Assembly: GCA_900314495.1 (NCBI GenBank)
Contig: OMVJ01000038.1
Coordinates: 1-32,732, forward strand
Direction of reading: 5' to 3'
Source: an uncultured Olsenella sp.
Lineage (GTDB): Bacteria; Actinomycetota; Coriobacteriia; Coriobacteriales; Atopobiaceae
Length of the DNA stretch: 32,732 bases
Positions 1-6,759 of this stretch are shown piece after piece. The notes beneath the pieces are model-generated. The model was not told where the DNA came from and did no database searches. It was given only the letters and a program-made list of their open reading frames with translations. A program made the position numbers and the translations under genes. Position 1 is the first letter of the stretch. Every line of letters starts with the position of its first letter.

Positions 1-1703
1 GGGCGCTTTTTCTGTCCGTAGCGGTCGATGCGCCCGTTGCGCTGTTGGAACACCATCAAGGACCACGGCGTATCGAAGTGGACGAGTCTGTGGCTGAGGT
101 AGTGGAGGTTGATGCCCTCGGACGCGACGTCCGATGCGACAAGCACGCGCACGGGCGAGCTCTCGCGCCCGAATTCCTTGACGATGTCCTGCTGCTCCAT
201 ATCGCTGAGGCTGCCATCCATCGTGATGACAGCATTGTCGGGCAGACCGAGGTCTCGTCGCAGATGCTCTGCCACCCACTTCATAGTCGCTATGCGCTCG
301 GTGAAGATGACCAACCGGTCGGATGTGTCGCCCGGGTCCCACTTGAACTCGTCGCCGCGGAGGAGGCTCAGGAGCCCTTGGTATCGAGAGAACGACTTGT
401 CTAATACCAGGGCAAGCGAATCGCGGAGTTCGCGCAGCTTCGACGCGTCACCCGCCTTGTCTTCTGGGTCCATTTTCGCAAGCTTCTTGAGCCGTTCGTC
501 AATGGTCGCGATGCAGGCCATCGGGCTCGAGAAGAGCGCCTTTTCGAGGCTGATCTTGAACAGTCCGGACGTACTGCCCTTGTGCTGCTCGTCCATCGTG
601 AGTCGCATGTCGGAGAAGATGTCGAATGCGAGCTCCTCTTCCAGGCTTGCAGTGCAGGGAACCATCTCGACGTTTCTCTCCTGGAAGACGTCGGCAATCT
701 GTGCGCGCACGTCCTTCTTGAACCTGCGGACGCAGAGGCCCTTGATGTCGTCGGGAGTGTAGCTCTGTGGGTCCGCGATGGCCGTCGGGTCGAGCATGTT
801 CATGAGCGACGCGAAGCTTTGCGGGCGGCCGTCGTGCGGGGTTGCGGAAAGCATGATGAGCGTGTCCGACCGCGACGAGAGCTTCTCCGCCAGGGTCGAG
901 CGCTGCGACCGCGACGTCCTGGCTTCGGTGAGCTTCGTCCCGCCACGTTGCGCGACATTCTGGGCCTCGTCGATGACGATGATGTCCCAGTAGGCATTCT
1001 CCAGATGGACGCCGTATTCGATGCCGCGCTTTATGGTGTCGATGGAGACGATGGTCTTGTCGTAGTAGTAGAACGGGTTTGCGTTTGATGCGAGTTCCCG
1101 CCTTATGCGCTGGATTCGTGCGGAGTCCAGGCGCACGAGTGGGATGGTGAAGCGATTCCACATCTCCATCTGGAACTGTGTGAGCATGCTCTTCGTTGTG
1201 ACGACGAGAATGCGCTTCCCCTTGCCGCGCGCAATGAGTTCCGACATGAGTATGCCGGCTTCGAGAGTCTTGCCGAGGCCAACGGTGTCCGCGATGAGAA
1301 TGCGCTGTCTCGGACGACGCAGTGCCTGATAGGCGGGGAGGTATTGGAAGCTCATCTGGTCCATCGCGGCTTTCTGGCCTATATGGAGGCTTGCATCGGT
1401 GGGTGCCGTGCGACGCAGGGCACTTTCTAGGTAGAGGCGTGTGTCGCGATAGCGAGGGGACCTGTCGATCACGAGCCTGGTCTTGGCCGGGTCGACTATC
1501 TCGATGTCGTCGAGGTCTTCGAGGAAGATCGCCTCGCGCTCGTGCACAAGGGGAGAGATGCCGACGCAATGGAGCGCTGCGTTACCGAGGGTATTCGAGT
1601 CGACGCGCCGCACAAGCCATTCCTGGCCGCGCACGAGGATGCGCATGCCCGGGGCGTAGTCCGCATGCTTTGGAGAGGTGGCCTTCCATTCTAGAGGTTG
1701 CAT
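1..1703 (-). CDS. SNF2-family helicase, C-terminus cut by window edge
   Basis: Frame is open from an ATG at 1703 to the window edge, giving 567 residues. The N-terminus (residues 20-75) has the small beta-rich look seen before the helicase core of RapA/DrmD-type proteins. Walker A reads ADTVGLGKT (138-146), where the family usually has ADEVGLGKT. The Walker B box is VIDEAQ (243-248), followed by LSATPHDG as motif III. Near the edge come VLVASDVASEGINLH and QQRNGRIDRYGQ, the SF2 motifs V and VI. It should be an ATP-driven DNA translocase. Such proteins occur in phage-defence loci (DISARM DrmD, Zorya ZorD, DpdE), but no partner gene for those systems is visible. The ATG starts one base after the stop of the small upstream gene, so the two are probably translationally coupled. 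Family is sure; the specific system is not. Confidence 0.9.
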   Translation of the reverse strand, partial: MQPLEWKATSPKHADYAPGMRILVRGQEWLVRRVDSNTLGNAALHCVGISPLVHEREAIFLEDLDDIEIVDPAKTRLVIDRSPRYRDTRLYLESALRRTAPTDASLHIGQKAAMDQMSFQYLPAYQALRRPRQRILIADTVGLGKTLEAGILMSELIARGKGKRILVVTTKSMLTQFQMEMWNRFTIPLVRLDSARIQRIRRELASNANPFYYYDKTIVSIDTIKRGIEYGVHLENAYWDIIVIDEAQNVAQRGGTKLTEARTSRSQRSTLAEKLSSRSDTLIMLSATPHDGRPQSFASLMNMLDPTAIADPQSYTPDDIKGLCVRRFKKDVRAQIADVFQERNVEMVPCTASLEEELAFDIFSDMRLTMDEQHKGSTSGLFKISLEKALFSSPMACIATIDERLKKLAKMDPEDKAGDASKLRELRDSLALVLDKSFSRYQGLLSLLRGDEFKWDPGDTSDRLVIFTERIATMKWVAEHLRRDLGLPDNAVITMDGSLSDMEQQDIVKEFGRESSPVRVLVASDVASEGINLHYLSHRLVHFDTPWSLMVFQQRNGRIDRYGQKKR

Positions 1704-1704
1704 A

Positions 1705-1911
1705 TCAACGCACCTTCTCGACCAGAGCATCGATGGCGCACATACGGAGCTGTGCTGAGAAGCTGATACCCTTGAGATCGGCCTCTTCGGTAATGGCATC
1801 CTTGAGATTGCGGGGAATACGGATCGTGGTGGCCTCCATGTCGCCGCTGGCGAGATGCCGGCGCAGGTCCTCCTCGGCCGTTCCGTTCCTGACAAGGTCA
1901 CGATAGGTCAT
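1705..1911 (-). CDS. Small ribbon-helix-helix-like protein
   Basis: Encodes about 68 residues ending just before the SNF2 gene (TGA, one base, ATG). The C-terminal half starts with ATTIRIPRNLKDAITEEADL, then a serine-containing turn and an amphipathic helix. This is the strand-helix-helix pattern of CopG/Arc-type DNA binders and of many antitoxins. The start is uncertain: in-frame ATGs lie at 1911, 1923 and 1941, none with a strong ribosome binding site. I chose 1911, where GGGG sits six bases upstream. A likely role is autoregulation of this operon, possibly at the perfect palindrome at 2109-2149. It could instead be an accessory subunit of the helicase. Function is inferred from fold pattern only. 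Confidence 0.6.
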   Translation of the reverse strand: MTYRDLVRNGTAEEDLRRHLASGDMEATTIRIPRNLKDAITEEADLKGISFSAQLRMCAIDALVEKVR

Positions 1912-2108
1912 GGCACGCCCCATTTCACCGCAATGTGTCATACAACCGCACACACAGAGTAGTACGGCGACGCAGGTGTCCGTGTGTTCGCACGAGGTCA
2001 ATCGGTGAAAAGTGGCGTCTGAGCCAGATGAAGGGGTGGCATCGGAACGTCAGGGAGGCGACCTCGAACCCCAAAGAATTCCCTTGCTCCCGTGATCGAC
2101 TTTTCTTG

Positions 2109-2149
2109 TGCGTGCAATTGTCCAACTCCGGATTGGACAATTGCACGCA
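2109..2149. repeat. Perfect 17-bp inverted repeat, possible operator
   Basis: Arms TGCGTGCAATTGTCCAA (2109-2125) and TTGGACAATTGCACGCA (2133-2149) are perfectly complementary around a seven-base spacer that itself contains TCCGGA. Neither side is followed by a T-run, so a Rho-independent terminator is unlikely. It lies about 200 bases upstream of the small ribbon-helix-helix-like gene and 240 bases upstream of the plus-strand gene at 2389. An operator or a structured leader fits better. The rest of 2002-2388 shows no other clear feature. Confidence 0.7.
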
Positions 2150-2388
2150 ACGCTGGCCCTCAAGCGATTGGAGTTCTCACACCTCGTCCGGCCTCAACTC
2201 ATGATACTCAGCCTCGTCGCAATGGATGTACATGCCACGACAGTCCACCACGCGGGGGCATGGCCCACCACCGCACTTGGGACTGTGTTCCATCGAAATA
2301 CTCAAGCAGTGGCCCACCTCTCATCCCTCGCGTTCAGGCATCTCGGTAAGATAAGAGTCAATCGCCACTTCCCTACCGTTGGACCCAT

Positions 2389-3123
2389 ATGAGCAACACC
2401 CGTCACAGTAACGCGAACGATTCCATGCAGCAGTCTCCGGCCGAACGCCGAGAAGCAGCTCGCGCCCGCCGCCGCGCAGCGGAGGAACGCATTGCCAAGC
2501 GTCAGAAAGTCAGGGCGCAGCAGCGGACGAAGCACCCTCGCAAGTACGAGTCCATTGTCGAGTTCAACGACAAAAGGGACATGTCGCCTCGTCGGGACAC
2601 CGGCACGCGTGCGGGGTCAGGCAAGGCCGTCGGCACTGGCAGCCAGGCGGCGACTTCACAAACAAAGCCCCAACACCCCATCCAACACGGCCAGCATTCC
2701 CGTTACGTCAGCGAACATCAGCACGTTGGCAGCACCGTACCCATGGCTGGGGCCATGCGCAACGCCATGCGCAACTCAGACCGCACGCACCACTTCATGC
2801 CGCCGGAGTCTGAACTCCCCTACCAGCCCACCGCGTACGACGAGCACAACCAGATAACCCTTCCACCTGGCGTGCACTTCTCGCCCGACTGGGACAGGGG
2901 GCTCATCCTGCAGGAGACTCGCGCGTGGTGCAAGAAGCACCACGTCACGCTGGACGAGCGAACAGCCAACATGCCCCAACGGGACCTTTACCACAACTTC
3001 CTGCACGTGGTCAGCTACCAGGGCCACATGTACCACGGCTGGCACTACCAGTACTACGGGGAGGCCAAGCTCATGGCGCTGGACGAAGACGCGCTGAAGA
3101 AGTGGTTCGGGCTGGGGATGTAG
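2389..3123 (+). CDS. Hypothetical protein with basic N-terminus
   Basis: 244 residues, not recognised. Residues 17-60 are a highly charged helix rich in Arg, Ala and Glu (ERREAARARRRAAEERIA) followed by a Lys/Arg-rich stretch, suggesting nucleic-acid contact. Residues 65-145 are low-complexity and rich in Gln, His, Ser and Thr. The last 100 residues look folded, with many aromatic and His residues (LYHNFLHVVSYQGHMYHGWH) and a helical end. No signal peptide or membrane segment is visible. The ATG at 2389 lacks a good ribosome binding site, and an internal ATG (residue 13) is no better. The gene is convergent with the minus-strand cluster, its stop only 11 bases from the DUF6339 stop, so it is a separate transcription unit. 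A real gene is likely because the C-terminal composition is protein-like; function unknown. Confidence 0.6.
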   Translation: MSNTRHSNANDSMQQSPAERREAARARRRAAEERIAKRQKVRAQQRTKHPRKYESIVEFNDKRDMSPRRDTGTRAGSGKAVGTGSQAATSQTKPQHPIQHGQHSRYVSEHQHVGSTVPMAGAMRNAMRNSDRTHHFMPPESELPYQPTAYDEHNQITLPPGVHFSPDWDRGLILQETRAWCKKHHVTLDERTANMPQRDLYHNFLHVVSYQGHMYHGWHYQYYGEAKLMALDEDALKKWFGLGM

Positions 3124-3134
3124 GCGGGTAGCCT

Positions 3135-3893
3135 TTACCCCAGTTTCATCTGCGCAAACGCATCTGAAGCCAGGTACTGGTCAACAATCTCGGTAATCTC
3201 CTCGCGGCTCAGCATGTCCAGCACCGTGAGGGCACCCATGTTGTTGAGGTAGCGCAGCGGTCCCACAAAGTGCTTTCGCTGAATAGCCTCGCCCATGAGC
3301 TGGCGCTTCTTGATGCTGGTCAGCACGCCTAGGCATATGTCCTTGTTGGAGGTCATGTTGCTGGAGGATATGAGCATGATGGTGGACGCAAACGCTTGCT
3401 GGGTGACGACGTCCGTCAGCGCAAAGGGGTCCTTGGCCTTTTCGTCATACGTAAGGTAGCCTGCCCACCACAGGCGCGACAGACAGTGAACAAAGAGCGA
3501 CCTGCGGTGCCCGTTGGTAAAGAAGAACGAAGTGGCCACGCGCTTGGGGTCGCCAGATGCTATGGCGTCGTGCTGACGGTACTGCACGTAGTCCCAGAAG
3601 TAGCCGTGCGAAAGGCCTGTCCACAGCCTCTCGTCCGCAGCCACCACGGGGCTCAGGCCGCGCATCGCACCGTAGAGCCGCCGCACATTGTCGGTATCAG
3701 TGTTCTCTGGTGCCACGGCGGACATGTTCAAGTCAAAGTCTGGGCACGTAAGGCTGGAGGCCAGCAGGCCGTCCATCTTGTCCAGCACGTCGTAAAAGTA
3801 GTCTTGGTCGTTTTTCACGTAGTGGCCGAGGTTGTCCTCAAGGTCTGCTCGCAGCTTGACCAGGGCCTCCTCGGTCATGAAATCAATCCTCAT
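3135..3893 (-). CDS. DUF6339-family protein, last gene of the five-gene cluster
   Basis: 252 residues from an ATG at 3893 with AGGAGG six bases upstream, overlapping the end of the previous gene by 11 bases. The opening FMTEEALVKLRADLEDNL and the central blocks DERLWTGLSHGYFWDYVQYR and RRSLFVHCLSRLWWAGYLTYD match my memory of the uncharacterised DUF6339 family, which has about this length. It is mostly helical with no membrane segment or recognisable catalytic motif. Family members occur beside large ATPase genes in accessory regions. Here the overlap with its upstream neighbour argues for coordinated production, perhaps as a complex. No biochemical role is known to me. The family call is by memory, not by search. 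Confidence 0.75.
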   Translation of the reverse strand: MRIDFMTEEALVKLRADLEDNLGHYVKNDQDYFYDVLDKMDGLLASSLTCPDFDLNMSAVAPENTDTDNVRRLYGAMRGLSPVVAADERLWTGLSHGYFWDYVQYRQHDAIASGDPKRVATSFFFTNGHRRSLFVHCLSRLWWAGYLTYDEKAKDPFALTDVVTQQAFASTIMLISSSNMTSNKDICLGVLTSIKKRQLMGEAIQRKHFVGPLRYLNNMGALTVLDMLSREEITEIVDQYLASDAFAQMKLG

Positions 3894-4746
3894 TGCCCGC
3901 CTCCTGCAGCTGCATAATGGCCTCCAGCGCACGGGCCACGGGGTCCTCGAATATCTTCTGAGCCACGGCCATAGGGGACTTCTGCGGGTCGTTTTGGTCA
4001 ATGTCCTTCACAGCGATGCCGTAGGAGCCAATGAGCTCCTCTATGGACCTGTACCAGGACTTATCTGCATCCTCCTCATCGGCAGCCATACGGGAGAGCA
4101 CCGTTTGCAGAACAGGCAAGAGGATCAGGGAGAACACCGTATCTCCCAGCGGTCCGTTACCCTCCTGCAGGTACAGGTCGTAGGTACGAGGGTTAAGCCT
4201 CACGACTATGTACTCGCTGCCATCGGTGTTTACCTGCACGTCCTCCGACTTGTCGGAGTCACCCTTCACCACGCGTATGAGCGAAGGTGGCACATCCGTG
4301 TCGCCCGTCTCCTCAATTTGCAGCGCGTAGCTGTCGCCAATGGCCAAGATGCCACCGGCGTGAACGGCAAACGAGCCATTGCCGTAATCTGGATGGAAGG
4401 CCGAGTTTGCATAGGCAGGCAGGTCCTGCGTTGCCACAACGTAGGTGCAGACGTCTATGCTGTCCGCAATCTGTGTGAGTGGCACATGAACGCGCAAGAC
4501 TGGTACCTGGCACCGGTAGGCCTTCCGGAAGGAGGTCACGCCGCACTCCAGGTGTAGCAAGTAGCAAGCGCCACCTTGGTCAATAAGTTGCCGCAGCCCG
4601 TCATCGTGCAGCTCAAACTTGCACGATATGAACGCCGCCTGCGCATTGGGCAAACAATCCACGCTGGTGCTGAAGGTCGAGTCTTGGTAGTCGTCCCGGA
4701 AGGACGCAAGAATGGGGTACGGCGAAAGACCATTACTTGGCCGCAT
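3883..4746 (-). CDS. Unrecognised protein between GHKL ATPase and DUF6339 genes
   Basis: 287 residues. The ATG at 4746 lies inside the end of the GHKL ATPase gene (14-base overlap), with AGGTG seven bases upstream, so translation is coupled. The first two-thirds alternate short hydrophobic strands, as in ACYLLHLECGVTSFRKAY and LPAYANSAFHPDYGNGSF, and look like a beta-rich domain. The last third is helical (FSLILLPVLQTVLSRMAADE) and acidic. No signal peptide, membrane segment, nuclease or ATPase motif is seen. I do not recognise the family. Its position, overlapping genes on both sides, implies that it works with the GHKL ATPase and the DUF6339 protein, possibly as an adaptor or sensor. That is inference from context only. 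Confidence 0.8.
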   Translation of the reverse strand: MRPSNGLSPYPILASFRDDYQDSTFSTSVDCLPNAQAAFISCKFELHDDGLRQLIDQGGACYLLHLECGVTSFRKAYRCQVPVLRVHVPLTQIADSIDVCTYVVATQDLPAYANSAFHPDYGNGSFAVHAGGILAIGDSYALQIEETGDTDVPPSLIRVVKGDSDKSEDVQVNTDGSEYIVVRLNPRTYDLYLQEGNGPLGDTVFSLILLPVLQTVLSRMAADEEDADKSWYRSIEELIGSYGIAVKDIDQNDPQKSPMAVAQKIFEDPVARALEAIMQLQEAGNED

Positions 4747-6643
4747 AGAAGTTCACCTCCATCATGCATGGGCGATCGAAGTCTGGAGAGAACTCCACCT
4801 CTATGACCTCGCCCTTCGCGCATGCGCCAAGGGCAATGCGGTTGCCGTCAATCTCCTTCTGTTCTATGTTGCCTCTGACGACATGCGCTCTCTTCACCAC
4901 AAGATCGCTCTGGCTCTGCTCGCCGTCGCATTTGACCTCTAGCATGCAGCGGGAGACGTTCTGCGGCACCACCAGCTTGACCTTGTACGTGTTGGCGCTA
5001 CCTGCAGACATCGCGCGTGAACGAATAGGCACGTAGGTGAGGCCCGGCTTGTCACCAGAGCCCATGCCTCCCCTGGCACCGCTGCGCTGACCTGACGAGG
5101 AGCCCTTCATGGTGCCAAGCGCGCCGGGCTCAGATCCAACCTGGCCCTCGTCGTGCATGCCGCCACGAGCCTTGGGCTTTACCGCCTTCTTATGGGCGCG
5201 CACCTTCCTCGGCTTGGTGATGTCGTTCTTGTGCTCGCCTTTGGCGGAACGCTTGCTAACCGATGCCCGCGCCCTAGGATCTTTGGGCAGGTAGAGGCCA
5301 GCGTTGAAGGCGTCTACCTTGTCGCCCGCTATTGGTGCATATGCGGCCTGCACCATCTCGCGCAGCCAGTCGCGCAGCTCCTTGTACCGTTGTTTGGCCT
5401 TCTTAGGGTTCTCCGCTCTTCCCTCCTCCCATTTGTCATGGGACGGGGCCTCCATCTGGCGGAAGTCCTCGTTCATCTTCTGGCCCTCAATCATGAGGAT
5501 GCCAGTGAAGTTGATGCTTCCGGGCATACGGTTCTGCTCGAACAACCGCATACCTTGGGCTCGGGTCATCATGATGGTCCTGTTGAAGCCATCACCTTGC
5601 GCAAGATAGAGGACAGCCTCGCCTTGTTTGTAACCCCATTTGCGGGCAAACTCGTGCTGCATAGGATCCAGCACGACCTTGGTTACTCCGGCGGCACCTG
5701 GCCGCAGGAGGTCAAAATGCTGGATCACAACGGACTCGTCTGGGTCCTGCGGATTAAGCTCGCCCACGTACGAAGCGATGTTCGCTTTGCTGATAGGCTT
5801 GCCGTCAACCACCACCTCGAGCCGGCCCTTCCAGATGGAGACAAGGAAGTTGATTAGTACCTCCCTACGGATGCTCTCCATGAGGCCGTCCGTCTGCAGA
5901 CAGTCAATGACGTAGATGTCGGTACCCGTGTCGCCCTGCTTGCGGGTATAGGCACCTGGGAAGGCAAGCGGGTCAAGGATGGCTGAGTTTTCTTCGTTGT
6001 CTGAATAGTAGCCAACACCCGTAGTTATGTGTCCGTCTTCCAGGAACGATGCGAGACGTGCCACGCCGATGGATGAGTGCACGCCCGTGTCGTCCAACGA
6101 CGAGAAGAAGACGCAGCGCATGCCAGAGCACGCAAAGGTGGCGTACTTGCCAATGCCAAAGCTGCCGCCAGAGAAGTCATCTTTGCTGGAAGAGCCGCTC
6201 TCCTTGATTAGACGACTCCAGTCCGTGGAAACCTCGCCGGTTCTTGCTCCGCGAAGACCAGTTGTGCCGTGGTCAGAGATGCGGAGCACGGGAATCTTGC
6301 CGTTCAGGTCATCGGCTGCGCGATTGAAGAACTTGCTGGCTCGCTTGTCTTTGCTCCAGTAATCCGCGCAGGCACTGAGACTCACGTAAAGCCGCTCCGC
6401 GTCTGGCAGGTTCACGCCGTTCATACTGAAGAGTTCGAATTCCACTTTCACGGGAGTGCGTCCGTCGCGGTCCAATGCTGCATCAAGACTGTTCTGGATG
6501 CTCTCACGCACTACGGATGAGACCGTGTTCGCGTCAAACGTCCTGACGCCCGCATTATTGAAGCCCTGAATCTCGCCGTGGTGGTTGTCTGGGAAGCGCC
6601 AGCGGGATTCGCCGCGTGCTGGAGTGGATGCGTTCTTGGTCAT
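4733..6643 (-). CDS. GHKL (Hsp90/MutL/MORC-type) ATPase
   Basis: 636 residues from an ATG at 6643 with a GAGGAA ribosome binding site. The N-terminal 180 residues carry the Bergerat ATP-binding fold. The N-box VVRESIQNSLDA (44-55) has Glu47 and Asn51 in the catalytic and Mg-binding positions. Then come ISDHGTTG (122-129) and FSGGSFGIGKYATF (157-170) as the G2 lid motif. A middle region (about 180-420) resembles the transducer part of such ATPases. Residues 450-530 are a Lys/Arg/Gly-rich linker, followed by a beta-rich C-terminal domain of about 100 residues ending ACMMEVNFYA-like. Proteins of this fold clamp around DNA or partner proteins on ATP binding. Related single-gene or multigene GHKL proteins are known in phage defence. 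Here it sits in the middle of the five-gene cluster, 116 bases after the helicase gene. Confidence 0.88.
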   Translation of the reverse strand: MTKNASTPARGESRWRFPDNHHGEIQGFNNAGVRTFDANTVSSVVRESIQNSLDAALDRDGRTPVKVEFELFSMNGVNLPDAERLYVSLSACADYWSKDKRASKFFNRAADDLNGKIPVLRISDHGTTGLRGARTGEVSTDWSRLIKESGSSSKDDFSGGSFGIGKYATFACSGMRCVFFSSLDDTGVHSSIGVARLASFLEDGHITTGVGYYSDNEENSAILDPLAFPGAYTRKQGDTGTDIYVIDCLQTDGLMESIRREVLINFLVSIWKGRLEVVVDGKPISKANIASYVGELNPQDPDESVVIQHFDLLRPGAAGVTKVVLDPMQHEFARKWGYKQGEAVLYLAQGDGFNRTIMMTRAQGMRLFEQNRMPGSINFTGILMIEGQKMNEDFRQMEAPSHDKWEEGRAENPKKAKQRYKELRDWLREMVQAAYAPIAGDKVDAFNAGLYLPKDPRARASVSKRSAKGEHKNDITKPRKVRAHKKAVKPKARGGMHDEGQVGSEPGALGTMKGSSSGQRSGARGGMGSGDKPGLTYVPIRSRAMSAGSANTYKVKLVVPQNVSRCMLEVKCDGEQSQSDLVVKRAHVVRGNIEQKEIDGNRIALGACAKGEVIEVEFSPDFDRPCMMEVNFYAAK

Positions 6644-6759
6644 GAGGTTCCTCGCTACTTTGGTGCAAGATAAGGAGAGCTTGATGCTCTATTACGAAGG
6701 CTAGTGCTTAACGCTACTCCCCTGGCACTAATCTGCCGCTAGCCATTCCTTCGCTTGGT

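Noticed and set aside
499-1569. Long minus-strand open frame rich in Arg, Pro and His
   Set aside because: It is a shadow of the SNF2 helicase, whose motifs lie in a different minus-strand frame over the same bases.
2109-2149. Terminator call for the 17-base inverted repeat
   Set aside because: No T-run on either side and no gene ending next to it.
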